Assembly (NCBI RefSeq): GCF_009193155.1
Contig: NZ_VUKD01000007.1
Location: forward strand, 1 to 64,000
Length of the DNA: 64,000 nucleotides
Source of the DNA: Georgenia subflava
GTDB taxonomy: Bacteria; Actinomycetota; Actinomycetes; Actinomycetales; Actinomycetaceae
Reading direction: 5' to 3'
The notes under the pieces are model-generated. The model was not told where the DNA came from. It ran no database searches and saw only the letters and a program-made list of their open reading frames with translations. This document shows positions 24,001 to 33,040 of the stretch, one piece after another. How positions within the stretch are numbered: position 1 is the stretch's first letter; each line of letters opens with the position of its first letter. Both the position numbers and the translations under genes were made by a program.

Positions 24001-26823
24001 ATGGTCGACGACGGCGGGGCCGGCACCTCGCACCGGATCCTCGGTCGATCGGAGGAGCTCGACCGGATCGAGGAGATGGTGCAGCGCCTGGCGGCCGGGC
24101 GCGGCAGCGTCGTCGTGCTGATCGGGCCGCCCGGCATCGGGCTGACGACGTTGCTGCGGGAGTCGATCGTGCGGGCCGGGGACTCGGTCGCGGACCTGCG
24201 CGCCGTCCACGTCCCCAGCGGGCTGCTCGAGGGAGACGCCGGGGCCGCCATGTCGGCCATCGCCTCCGGCGGGGCGGGCGAGGTCTTCCGGCGCTTCGCC
24301 GAGTCGGCCGAGCAGACGTTGAGCGAGGCCGGCGCGGCGATGACGCTGGACGACCCGCGACTGATCCGCGTCGGGGTGGACGCCCTCCGGACGTTGAGCG
24401 ACCAGCGTCCGTTGCTCGTGACCGTCGACGACCTCCCGGTGGACGACGCCTCCGTCTTCAACGCCCTGACCTCCCTGGCCGCGGGCATCGCGGACCTGCC
24501 GGTGATGGTGGCGGCCACCAGCCACGTCCTGCCGAGGAGCTCCTTCGAGGACAGCCCCGTCGGTCCGTTGTGGGTGCGCCAGGTGCCTCCCCTGGCCCAC
24601 GCGGAGGCCGTCGAGCTGGCCCGTGCCGCCGTCGGCAGCCGGGTTCCGTACTCGGTGGCCGCCGACTTGGTCCGACGCACCGGAGCCGTCCCGGGCGACC
24701 TGCGCGCCGTGTGCGGTCTGCTCGGGCCGGACCAGCTCGCCGGGACGGAGCCGCTGCCCGCCCCGCTGCCCGGCACGGCCGTCACCTCGGCGACCTACCG
24801 TCGGTGGTGGCAGTCGCTCGGACCGCAGGAGCGGCTGCTGGTGCTCGGTGCCGCCGTCGCCGTCCGTCCGGACCGCGCTGCGCTGGAGGAGTGTGCCGGC
24901 GTGACGATCGACGAGGTGACCGGCCAGGACGGCGAGCCGGTCCTGCGCGAGGAGAACGGGCTCGTCACCGCCGACCACCCACGGCTGCTCTCGGCCGTCC
25001 ACGCGCTGAGCACACCGCACGAGGTGCGAGCCGCGCAGTCCGCCCTCGCCTCGTGCTACCCGGAGGGCTCGCTCGACCGGCAATGGCTCACCCTCCGGTC
25101 GGGGGCGACCCCGACGCCCGAGCTGGTGAGGACTCTCGTCGACGGGGCCGGCACGCTCCTGGACCGCGGCGAGGCGTCCTCGGTGCAGACGCTCGTCGAC
25201 GATGTGGCACAGCGTCTCGGCGAGACCGCCCCACCGGTCGAGCTGCTCCTGCTCGGCGGTGTCGCGGCGACGTACTGCGGACATCCCACGCGCGCCGTCA
25301 CCCTCCTGACCGGCGCCGTCGGCGCGGCACCCGCCGCACTCGAGCGGACGTTCCCGCTGCTCCTCACCGCGATGACGCTCAGGGACAAGGGTGTCCCGCA
25401 CCGGCTCGTGGCCTCGTCGCTGGACCGGCTCGCCGCACCCCAGCCCGCCGCGGCTGCCTCGATCGCCGCGCTGGCCGCCCGCCTGTGCGCGCGGTACGGC
25501 GACGAGGAGGGCTCGCGCCGCTATCTCGAGCAGGCGGAGTCGCTGCGCCCCGTCGGGGCGGACGCGACGCCGGACCTGCTCGCCGAGCTCGCCCTCACCG
25601 CCGCGATGGTGGAGCACCACCGGCCCGAGAGCGGCCCGTCCGACCCGCTCGCCGTTCTCGCGGTCAGGCGGCCCGGCCTCGACCTCACCGGCTGGATGCT
25701 CGAGCTCCAGGCACTCGCCCAGCTGATCGACTCGGGCGCCTGGGTCCAGGCACGCGGGGCCGCCTCGGACCTGTACGCACAGGTCCGGCCCGGCCAGGCA
25801 CCGCTGCTCCGCGCGGAGCTCGCCATGCTGTCCGTGCGGCTGCACCTGTCGACGTGCCAGTACCGCCGCGCGCAGGAGGTGGCCGTCGCCGCCGCCGAGG
25901 AGGGCCTCCCGCTCCACGTTCCCGAGGGTGGGGCCGGGATCGGCCTGCTCGCTCAGTCGGCACTGCTCGGCGGGCACACGGCCGATGCCGAGCAGTGGTT
26001 GTCCGAGCTCGGCGAGCTCGCCCGGGGCTTCCAGACTCCCCCCGTCCTCTCGGCCGCACTCCACGAGGCCCAGGGTCTGCGCGCCCAGCTCGCCGGTGTC
26101 CCCGCCGAGGCGGCCGAGCACCTCGCGCGGGCGGTACGGGCGGGCCGGGTCCTGCCGACGACGCTGATCGACCTGGCTTCTCACCTGCACCGGGCGGGGC
26201 CGAGCAGCAGCGCCGAGCTGGTCGAGGTGGTGAGCACCAGGCTTCGGGCCGCGGCCGGTGACGCGGCGGACGACGTCGCGCCGGCGGCCACCCTCGACCT
26301 GCTCAGCGCTCCCGCCGAGGGGCTTGTCGCGGTGGTCGCCGCGGTGGAGCGAGCCGGTCGGGACTCGACCTTCCCCGCCCACGTGGCGCAGGTGCTGGAG
26401 CTCGCCGCCGACCGGCTGGGCGCACTGACGGCCGAGGAGTACGCGGCCCAGGCGCACGGCGACCCAGACCTGCCGACACAGCGGGACGCGTACCGGCTGC
26501 TGCTCCTCCAGCGGGCCCGGCAGCTGTACGACAAGTGCGCAGCGGCCGGCCGTGCGCAGGTGACCGACCGCGAGATCGAGCGGCTCGAGCGTGCGCAGGC
26601 ACCCGCCGAGGCGGACATCACCAGCCTCACGGAGGACGAGCTGAGGGTCGCGCGGTTCGTGCACCGTGGCCTGACGAACGGGCAGATCGCCAGTGCGCTG
26701 TACGTCTCGGTGCGGACCGTCGAGCTGCGGCTCACCAGCACGTATCGCAAGCTCGGCATCCGTTCGAGGCGGGAGCTGCGTCAGCTGGCGAACCTCGCGA
26801 CGACGGACCAGACGCCGTCCTAA
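24001..26823 (+). CDS. Large LuxR-family (LAL) regulator lacking the P-loop lysine
   Basis: The product is 940 aa. The ATG at 24001 is the likeliest start but has a weak ribosome site. The N-terminal AAA-type domain (about 10-250) opens LGRSEELDRIEEMV, and its Walker A is IGPPGIGLTTLL: residue 48 is Leu where Lys is expected. A Walker B-like LLVTVDDL lies near 140. A long helical, TPR-like middle follows. The C-terminal 65 residues are a LuxR helix-turn-helix (LTEDELRVARFVHRGLTNGQ, then VSVRTVELRL). LAL proteins usually couple ATP binding to ligand sensing and activate nearby genes; loss of the lysine suggests ATP-independent or altered switching. It probably controls the surrounding surface genes. 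Confidence 0.9.
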   Translation: MVDDGGAGTSHRILGRSEELDRIEEMVQRLAAGRGSVVVLIGPPGIGLTTLLRESIVRAGDSVADLRAVHVPSGLLEGDAGAAMSAIASGGAGEVFRRFAESAEQTLSEAGAAMTLDDPRLIRVGVDALRTLSDQRPLLVTVDDLPVDDASVFNALTSLAAGIADLPVMVAATSHVLPRSSFEDSPVGPLWVRQVPPLAHAEAVELARAAVGSRVPYSVAADLVRRTGAVPGDLRAVCGLLGPDQLAGTEPLPAPLPGTAVTSATYRRWWQSLGPQERLLVLGAAVAVRPDRAALEECAGVTIDEVTGQDGEPVLREENGLVTADHPRLLSAVHALSTPHEVRAAQSALASCYPEGSLDRQWLTLRSGATPTPELVRTLVDGAGTLLDRGEASSVQTLVDDVAQRLGETAPPVELLLLGGVAATYCGHPTRAVTLLTGAVGAAPAALERTFPLLLTAMTLRDKGVPHRLVASSLDRLAAPQPAAAASIAALAARLCARYGDEEGSRRYLEQAESLRPVGADATPDLLAELALTAAMVEHHRPESGPSDPLAVLAVRRPGLDLTGWMLELQALAQLIDSGAWVQARGAASDLYAQVRPGQAPLLRAELAMLSVRLHLSTCQYRRAQEVAVAAAEEGLPLHVPEGGAGIGLLAQSALLGGHTADAEQWLSELGELARGFQTPPVLSAALHEAQGLRAQLAGVPAEAAEHLARAVRAGRVLPTTLIDLASHLHRAGPSSSAELVEVVSTRLRAAAGDAADDVAPAATLDLLSAPAEGLVAVVAAVERAGRDSTFPAHVAQVLELAADRLGALTAEEYAAQAHGDPDLPTQRDAYRLLLLQRARQLYDKCAAAGRAQVTDREIERLERAQAPAEADITSLTEDELRVARFVHRGLTNGQIASALYVSVRTVELRLTSTYRKLGIRSRRELRQLANLATTDQTPS

Positions 26824-27272
26824 CGGCTGGCGGGCGCCGTCGCGATGGCGTCGGTGAGGAAGGCGCGAAGCATCGTGGACGACGTGCTGGGCGTGTAGGG
26901 CAGATACACCACTCTGGCCCCCACCTCCCGCATCTGGCTCTCCAACCGCTCGCCCTTGGGGGTCCCGAGCCAGTCCGTGCCCTTGAAGAGGATGTCGAAG
27001 CGGTTTGCGCGCCACGCGATCCGCTTGTCGACGTCGACGTCCGGGACGACGGCGTCGACGAACCTCAGGCTCGAGAGGATCTCCATCCGCTCGTCGTGAG
27101 GCACCACCGGCGCGGCGCCCTTCATCGCGACGAGGGCCTCGTCGGTGGCCACGCCGACAACGAGACGGTCGCACCGCGACCGTGCGGCACGAAGGATGTT
27201 GAGGTGACCGATGTGGAACATGTCGAAACCACCCGGGACGTATCCCACCTCGCCGACAGCCTGCTCACCCAT
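26820..27272 (-). CDS. TagD-like cytidylyltransferase
   Basis: The product is 150 aa, full length for the glycerol-3-phosphate cytidylyltransferase family. The start is the ATG at 27272 with GGGAG 6 nt upstream. The nucleotidyltransferase HxGH motif is present in GGFDMFHIGHLNILRAA near residues 14-24. The ISS-like end motif is STSSTMLRA. It should form a CDP-alcohol from CTP and an alcohol phosphate. Together with the CDP-alcohol phosphotransferase on the other side of the regulator, it forms a two-enzyme path for transferring a phospho-polyol. The alcohol is not readable from sequence. Its stop overlaps the LAL stop by 4 bp (convergent). Confidence 0.88.
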   Translation of the reverse strand: MGEQAVGEVGYVPGGFDMFHIGHLNILRAARSRCDRLVVGVATDEALVAMKGAAPVVPHDERMEILSSLRFVDAVVPDVDVDKRIAWRANRFDILFKGTDWLGTPKGERLESQMREVGARVVYLPYTPSTSSTMLRAFLTDAIATAPASR

Positions 27273-27369
27273 CGCCTGCTCCCTGATTGAGAACTCATAG
27301 GTCTTCGCCTGTCCCCGCGAGACATCCTTCCCGGCGTCGAGGGCGTCGGGGTGCCGTCGTGGTCTTCGT

Positions 27370-27424
27370 TGCGGGAGCAATGCGGGAAATGCGGACCTAC
27401 GGCCTCCGTGCCCAGACCCATACT
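27370..27424 (+). promoter_or_regulatory. TGCGG-triplet promoter element, copy 1
   Basis: TGCGG occurs at 27370, 27381 and 27390 (steps 11 and 9) within an identical 18-mer TGCGGGAAATGCGGACCT at 27381-27398, then GCCTC, TGCCC and CCCATACT ending at 27424. The same elements in the same spacing occur at 37015-37069. CATACT is a plausible -10, 31 nt before the ATG of the next gene. No matching -35 is conserved, so an activator-dependent promoter is likely. Confidence 0.6.
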
Positions 27425-27455
27425 CCTGGCAGCAGGGGGAGTTGGGGAGCAGGAC

Positions 27456-28226
27456 ATGCACACGCACACTTCGGCGCGGAGCCGCACCCGGCTCCTCGTC
27501 CTGGCGGTGGCCGTCGCGGCGATCCTCGGCCTGGTGGCCTGGGCCGTCTCGTCGGCCGTGGAGGGCCGGTCGCCGGGGACGGCCGGGGCGGACCGGGCGG
27601 CATCAGCCTCCGCCGCGCCGGAGGACCCGTCGACGGAACCAGCTGCACCGTCGACCGAGGAACCGGCTGAGGAACCGGCCGAAGAGCCGGCCGAAGAGCC
27701 GGCCGAGGAGCCGGCGGCGGAACCGACCGAGGCGCCCAGCGAGATGCCGGACGGCACCCCGATCCCGGCACCGAGCCCGGGGACGCCCGCCGCCCTCGGC
27801 GAGGGTGCCACCGAGGCGGTCGAGCCGGTCCCGGTCAAGGCGCCGGTCCCGCTCGACGAGACCGGCGACTTCGGCACCGGTGTCACGGTGGCCCTCACCG
27901 GCATCACCTCGGTCCAGGGGGTCGCCCGGGCCCCGGGCGAGATCTCCGGCCCCGCGCTGGAGGTGACCGTCGAGGCCAGGAACGACTCCGCCGAGGCGAT
28001 CCCCCTCGACGGCGTGGTCGTCTTCCTCTCCTCAGGCGCGGACCGCACGCCGGCCAGCACCTTCCGCGAAGGCAGCTCGCCGCTGCAGGGTGAGCTCGCA
28101 GCCGGTGCGACCGTCACCGGAACGTACGTCTTCGCCGTCCCCGAGGACCAGCGCGACGACGTCCGCGTCGAGATCAGCTACACCGGCGAGGCCCCGACCG
28201 TGGCCTTCGCCGGCTCCGTCGCCTGA
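27456..28226 (+). CDS. Membrane-anchored DUF4352-like protein
   Basis: The product is 256 aa; GGGGAGCAGGAC precedes the ATG at 27456. A short basic cytoplasmic N-terminus is followed by one membrane helix (LLVLAVAVAAILGLVAWAV, about 12-30). Next comes a Pro/Glu-rich extracytoplasmic stalk with five EEPA units (about 68-87). Residues about 140-256 form a beta-sandwich resembling the DUF4352/telokin-like immunoprotective domain (ALEVTVEARNDSAEAIPLDG). These domains sit outside the membrane and often have unknown ligands. Its promoter element is shared with the third giant secreted protein, so the two are probably co-expressed. Confidence 0.8.
   Translation: MHTHTSARSRTRLLVLAVAVAAILGLVAWAVSSAVEGRSPGTAGADRAASASAAPEDPSTEPAAPSTEEPAEEPAEEPAEEPAEEPAAEPTEAPSEMPDGTPIPAPSPGTPAALGEGATEAVEPVPVKAPVPLDETGDFGTGVTVALTGITSVQGVARAPGEISGPALEVTVEARNDSAEAIPLDGVVVFLSSGADRTPASTFREGSSPLQGELAAGATVTGTYVFAVPEDQRDDVRVEISYTGEAPTVAFAGSVA
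27657..27716 (+). repeat. Five 12-bp repeats encoding EEPA units
   Basis: Five consecutive 12-bp units (GAG/GAA, GAA/GAG, CCG, GCN) encode Glu-Glu-Pro-Ala five times in the stalk of the DUF4352-like protein. Wobble positions vary, so this is an older repeat kept for its protein sequence. Confidence 0.85.
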
Positions 28227-28241
28227 CAGGTTCGACCTCCT

Positions 28242-28319
28242 GCGGCCACGGCCACCGGAGGGTCCTGCCCGGCGTGATGGCGTCCGGGTGCCAGCACTCA
28301 CGATGTGGGGTTGATCGTC
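28242..28319 (+). promoter_or_regulatory. Conserved 5' leader of giant gene 1
   Basis: This leader shares GGCGTCCGGGT, CCAGCACT and GATGTGGGGTTGATCG with the leaders of the other two giant genes. A GGA/TCC hairpin near 28256 and a CCCGG/CCGGG hairpin near 28269-28289 sit at the positions of equivalent hairpins in the others. GGGG about 9 nt before the second TTG supports the start chosen. Confidence 0.5.
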
Positions 28320-31300
28320 TTGAAAACGTCCAGCACACCGTCAGGGCGAGGTGCCGTGCGACTGCGGCTGCTCGTCGCCTACTGGTCCGCCGTCGTCATG
28401 ATCGTGAGCATCGGCCTCGTCGGTGCATCGACGGCGCGGGCCGATACGGCGCCCGCAGACCCGGACGACCCGGCCACGCCGGTGACCGTCTCCGCCGACG
28501 CACTGCCCACGCCGCAGATCGACGGTGTGGTCTGGTCGATGGCCATGGTCGGCGACGTCGTCTACGTGGGAGGCGAGTTCACCACCGCGAGGCCGGCCGG
28601 ATCCCCCGATGGTCAGGGCACCGTGCCGCGCTCGAACATGATGGCCTTCGACGTGACGACCGGGGAGCTGACTGCCTTCGCACCGGACTTCAACGGGCAG
28701 ATCCTCTCGGTCGCGGTCTCCCCGGACAACGAGCGCATCTACGTCGGCGGCGAGTTCACGACCGTCGACGGGCAGACCCGCCAGCGTATCGCCGCCTTCG
28801 ACGCCGACAACGGTGCGCTGCTGCCCTTCGCGCCGCCTGTCAACGGCTCCGTGCACGCCGTCGTCGCCACGAACTCCAAGGTGTTCGCCGGCGGGAACTT
28901 CGGCAGCGTCGGCAATGTCGACCGTGGCAGGCTCGCCGCGTTCACGGCGAGCGGCGACCTGCTGGACTGGGCACCCCAGGCGACCGACGGCATCGTGGCC
29001 GCGATCACCGTCAACCCGGAGGGGACCAAGGTCGTCGTCGGCGGCGGGTTCACCGCGTTGAACGGCTCGGACGATCCCGGGTACGGGCTCGGCATGCTCG
29101 ACGCCGTCACGGGCGACAGCCTGCCGTTCGAGACGAACACGTGGGTCCGCAACGGCACCGACAACGGCTCGGTCGGCACGCTGACCACAGACGGGACCTA
29201 CATCTACGGCGGCGGATGGACGTACACCGCCCGCGGCGGCAACTGGGAGGGCGTCTTCGCCGCGAGCTGGGACGACGGCAAGGTGCACTGGCTCAACGAC
29301 TGCCACGGCGACACCTACGGCGTCCACCCGATCGGCGACGTCATCTACGTCGCCAACCACGCCCACTACTGCGAGAACATCGACGGAGTCCGACAGGGCG
29401 ACGGCGGCGTCGGCGACTACCCGTACTACCGGGCGATCGCATTCGGCCGGGACGTCACCGGCACCGCCACCTGGGAGCCCGACCAGAACCGCTACGGCAA
29501 CTACGAGGGCCAGCCGACCTCCTCGCAGCTCGGGTGGTACCCCAGCTTCAACGCGGGCACCTACACCGGGCAGTTCCAAGGTCCGTGGAGCGTCACGGGC
29601 AACAGCGAGTACGTCGTCATGGGCGGAGAGTTCACCCGCGTCAACGGCACGAGCCAGGAGGGCCTGACCCGGTTCACGGTCAGCGACAACGCCCCCAACG
29701 ACGAGGGGCCGACACTGTTCAACGACACCTACCCGCTCAACGTGCGCTCCACGGCAGCGGGCGAGGTGCGCATCAGCTGGAGCACCAACCAGGACATCGA
29801 CAACGAGTACCTCGAGTACCGGCTCTACCGGGACGTGATAACGGCGGAGGGCCGGATCCACACGCGCCAGGTCGAGGCGAAGTTCTGGAACCCCTTCACC
29901 ATGGGGTTCACCGACACCGGGCTCGAGCCGGGCTCGACCCACCAGTACCGAGTGCAGGTCTGGGACCCCTTCGGCAACGTCGCGAACTCGCCGTGGACCG
30001 AGGTGACCGTCGCCTCCAGCGGGGCGGACAGCGACTACGTCACGGCCGTGTACGAGGACGAGCCCACCGACTACTGGCGCATGGGCGACGTCTCCGGCTC
30101 GACCGTCGAGGACACCACCGGCTTCCACCCCCTGACGACAGCAGCCGGCGTGACCGGCGGTGCCGGCGGAGCGATCGCCGGGGACGACGACGCGGCCGCC
30201 ACCTTCGACGGCACGAGCACCGGCTACGCCACGACGAGCACGGTCGGCAACCCGCCGGACGTGTTCACGCTCGAGGCCTGGTTCCGGACCACGACCGACA
30301 CCGGCGGCCGGATCGTCGGCTGGGCCAACAACTCGGAGCGACGAGCCAAGCACGACCGGCAGTTGTACATGGACGACGCCGGCCACATCCACTTCGGGGT
30401 CAAGCCCGCCGCTGACCGGCTGGTGGTCAGCAGTCCGGGAACCTACAACGACGGCACCTGGCACCATGCCGCCGCCACGCTGTCCAAGGGCGGCATGACG
30501 CTGTACCTCGACGGCGAAGAGGTCGGATCCCGCGAGGACGTCACGGTCGGCGAGCACCTCTCTCGCGGCTACTGGCGCATCGGCGGCTACACCGTCAGCG
30601 GGTGGCCCTCGGCACCGACGAGCGGGTACTTCGCCGGCAACATCGACGAGGTCGCGATCTACAAGACCGAGCTCTCCGCAGCCCGAATCGCAGCGCACCA
30701 CGAGGCCGGGGCCCATGACGTGCCACCGCCCAACGAAGCGCCCACGGCCGCATTCACCAGCACGACCGACGGCCTGCGGGTCGACGTCGACGGCAACGGC
30801 TCCAGCGACCCGGACGGAGCCGTGGCCTCCTACGCGTGGACGTTCGGTGACGGCGGCGAAGCCACCGGCGCCACGGCGAGCCACACCTACACCGACGCCG
30901 GCACCTACCAGGTCACCCTCACCGTGACGGACAACGACGGCGCGACCAAGAGCCTGACCAAGGAGGTCACCGTCGTCGCACCGAACCAAGCCCCCACGGC
31001 CGCGTTCACCAGCACCGCCGACGGGCTGAAGGTCACCGTCGACGGCACCGGCTCGACCGACGCCGATGGCACCGTCACCGCCTACGCGTGGAACTTCGGC
31101 GACGGCGGCACCGCCACCGGGTCGACGGCGGAGCACACGTACACCGACGGTGGCACCTACGAGGTGACCCTCACAGTCACCGACGACGACGGCGCCACGG
31201 GCACCAGCACCGAGCAGGTCACCGTCGTCACCCCGAACGGGGCTCCCGACGCCGCCTTCGACACGGACGTCAACGAGCTCACCGTCAGCGTGGACGCCTC

Positions 31301-32996
31301 CGCCTCGACCGACTCCGACGGGTCGATCGCGTCCTACGCGTGGACCTTCGGCGACGGCAACACCGCAACCGGCGCCACGGTGGAACACACCTACACCGCC
31401 GGTGGAACCTACGACGTGACACTCACAGTCACCGACGACGACGGCGCCACCGACACCGCCACCGAACAGGTCACGATCGAGGCGCCGAACCAGGCACCCG
31501 ACGCCGCGTTCGACTTTGACGTCGATGAGCTCACGGTGAGCGTGGACGCCTCCGCCTCGACCGACACCGACGGAGACGTCATCTCCTACGAGTGGGACTT
31601 CGGTGACGGCGCCACCGGCACCGGCGCCACGGCGAGCCACACCTACACCGCCGGCGACGCCTACGACGTCACCCTCACCGTCACCGACAACGACGGTGCG
31701 ACGAAGAGCCTCACCAAGAAGGTCACGGTCGCAGCGCCGAACGAAGGCCCTACGGCTTCGTTCACCAGCACCATCGACGGACAGCGGGTCACCGTCGACG
31801 GCACCGGCTCCAGCGACGCCGACGGAACCATCACGGCCTACAGCTGGGACTTCGGCGACGGCGAGGATGCCACCGGCTCCTCCGCGCAGCACTCCTACGA
31901 CGGCGCAGGCACTTACGTCGTCACCCTGACCGTCACCGACAACGACGGCGCCACCGCCACCACCACGGAGGAGGTCACGATCGAGGCCCCGAACCAGGCT
32001 CCCACCGCCGCGTTCGACGTCGATGCCGACGAGCTCACCGTGAGCGTGGACGCCTCGACCTCCAGCGACCCGGACGGGTCGATCGCGTCCTACGCCTGGA
32101 CCTTCGGCGACGGCAACACCGCCACCGGCGCCACGGCGGAGCACACCTACACCGCGGCCGGCACCTACGGGATCACGCTGACGGTCGCCGACGACGAGGG
32201 CGCCCGCAAGACCCTCACCAAGCAGGTCACGGTCACGGCCCCCAGCCCCGAGCCCGAACCCGAGCCGGAGCCGGAGCCCGAGCCGGAGCCGGAGCCGACC
32301 AGGCCAACGGAGCCGACGTACGGGTTCTTCCTCAACGACGCCTGGACCACCAGGGCGAACCACGTGTTCATGTACGGCCGGCCGGCCGACGCGGTCCTCA
32401 TCGGGGACTGGGACGGCGACGGGACCGACTCGATCACGGTCCGACGTGGAAACGTCTTCTACGTCAACAACGCACCCCGCGGCGGAGCCGCCGAGTCCGT
32501 CTTCGTCTACGGACGCCCCGGCGACACGGTGCTCGTCGGAGACTGGGACGGCGACGGCGTCGACACCCTCGCGGTACGGCGCGGCGCGCAGTACCACGTG
32601 AAGAACGACCTCTCCAGCGGCCCGGCGGACCAGGTCGTCGCCTACGGCCGCTCCGGCGACCAGGTCGTCGTCGGGGACTGGGACGACGACGGCAAGGACA
32701 CCTTCGCGGTACGGCGCGGCGCGCAGTACTTCGTGAAGGACGCCATCGCACCCGGCAACGCCGACAGGGTCGTCGTCTACGGCAGGGCAGAGGACGTGAC
32801 CCTCGCCGGGGACTGGGACGGCGACGGCAAGGACACCTTCGCGGTGCGACGCGGCGCGACGTACTACGTGAAGGACACCATCGCCGCTGGTGACGCAGAC
32901 ACTGTCCTGGTCTACGGCCGGGCAGACGACGAGGTCTACGTCGGCGACTGGAACGGGGACGGGAGCGACACCCTCGGCATCCGACGCCTGCCGTGA
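28320..32996 (+). CDS. Giant secreted beta-propeller/LamG/PKD/FG-GAP protein 1
   Basis: The product is 1558 aa. The TTG at 28320 is preferred: all three paralogues keep GGG or AGG about 9 nt before it. GTG at 28305 and TTG at 28311 are alternatives without spacing. Order: signal peptide (cut after STARA, about 41); beta-propeller-like domain about 60-470 with repeated VYVGGEF and FAP motifs; Fn3-like about 474-570; LamG about 573-800 (YWRMGD ... DEVAIYKTELSAAR); six PKD domains about 803-1309 (SYAWTFGDG, HTYTxxGTY); a Glu-Pro linker; four to five FG-GAP-like repeats about 1333-1558 with calcium-loop-like GDWDGDGxD. It is exported and probably binds glycans. No LPxTG or membrane anchor is seen at the C-terminus. 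Confidence 0.88.
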   Translation: MKTSSTPSGRGAVRLRLLVAYWSAVVMIVSIGLVGASTARADTAPADPDDPATPVTVSADALPTPQIDGVVWSMAMVGDVVYVGGEFTTARPAGSPDGQGTVPRSNMMAFDVTTGELTAFAPDFNGQILSVAVSPDNERIYVGGEFTTVDGQTRQRIAAFDADNGALLPFAPPVNGSVHAVVATNSKVFAGGNFGSVGNVDRGRLAAFTASGDLLDWAPQATDGIVAAITVNPEGTKVVVGGGFTALNGSDDPGYGLGMLDAVTGDSLPFETNTWVRNGTDNGSVGTLTTDGTYIYGGGWTYTARGGNWEGVFAASWDDGKVHWLNDCHGDTYGVHPIGDVIYVANHAHYCENIDGVRQGDGGVGDYPYYRAIAFGRDVTGTATWEPDQNRYGNYEGQPTSSQLGWYPSFNAGTYTGQFQGPWSVTGNSEYVVMGGEFTRVNGTSQEGLTRFTVSDNAPNDEGPTLFNDTYPLNVRSTAAGEVRISWSTNQDIDNEYLEYRLYRDVITAEGRIHTRQVEAKFWNPFTMGFTDTGLEPGSTHQYRVQVWDPFGNVANSPWTEVTVASSGADSDYVTAVYEDEPTDYWRMGDVSGSTVEDTTGFHPLTTAAGVTGGAGGAIAGDDDAAATFDGTSTGYATTSTVGNPPDVFTLEAWFRTTTDTGGRIVGWANNSERRAKHDRQLYMDDAGHIHFGVKPAADRLVVSSPGTYNDGTWHHAAATLSKGGMTLYLDGEEVGSREDVTVGEHLSRGYWRIGGYTVSGWPSAPTSGYFAGNIDEVAIYKTELSAARIAAHHEAGAHDVPPPNEAPTAAFTSTTDGLRVDVDGNGSSDPDGAVASYAWTFGDGGEATGATASHTYTDAGTYQVTLTVTDNDGATKSLTKEVTVVAPNQAPTAAFTSTADGLKVTVDGTGSTDADGTVTAYAWNFGDGGTATGSTAEHTYTDGGTYEVTLTVTDDDGATGTSTEQVTVVTPNGAPDAAFDTDVNELTVSVDASASTDSDGSIASYAWTFGDGNTATGATVEHTYTAGGTYDVTLTVTDDDGATDTATEQVTIEAPNQAPDAAFDFDVDELTVSVDASASTDTDGDVISYEWDFGDGATGTGATASHTYTAGDAYDVTLTVTDNDGATKSLTKKVTVAAPNEGPTASFTSTIDGQRVTVDGTGSSDADGTITAYSWDFGDGEDATGSSAQHSYDGAGTYVVTLTVTDNDGATATTTEEVTIEAPNQAPTAAFDVDADELTVSVDASTSSDPDGSIASYAWTFGDGNTATGATAEHTYTAAGTYGITLTVADDEGARKTLTKQVTVTAPSPEPEPEPEPEPEPEPEPTRPTEPTYGFFLNDAWTTRANHVFMYGRPADAVLIGDWDGDGTDSITVRRGNVFYVNNAPRGGAAESVFVYGRPGDTVLVGDWDGDGVDTLAVRRGAQYHVKNDLSSGPADQVVAYGRSGDQVVVGDWDDDGKDTFAVRRGAQYFVKDAIAPGNADRVVVYGRAEDVTLAGDWDGDGKDTFAVRRGATYYVKDTIAAGDADTVLVYGRADDEVYVGDWNGDGSDTLGIRRLP
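31985..32996 (+). repeat. Near-identical 3' segment, copy in giant gene 1
   Basis: From the last PKD domain to the stop this segment matches 35887-36876 of giant gene 2. About 130 consecutive residues (from TRPTEPTYG to QVVVGDW) are identical, with only scattered silent differences. The Glu-Pro linker is six residues longer here. Confidence 0.85.
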
Positions 32997-33002
32997 CCAC
33001 CT

Positions 33003-33030
33003 GCCGGCCGGGCCCCCGGGCCCGGCCGGC
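33003..33030 (+). terminator. Hairpin after giant gene 1
   Basis: A perfect 13-bp inverted repeat (GCCGGCCGGGCCC and its complement, 2-nt centre) starts 6 nt after the stop codon. There is no U-run, as is common in high-GC actinobacteria. Confidence 0.65.
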
Positions 33031-33040
33031 ACCACCGAAC

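Noticed and set aside
23761-27174. Long minus-strand frame joined to the CDP-alcohol phosphotransferase
   Set aside because: The extension is the antisense of the LAL gene; the family fold and ribosome site begin at the ATG at 23760.
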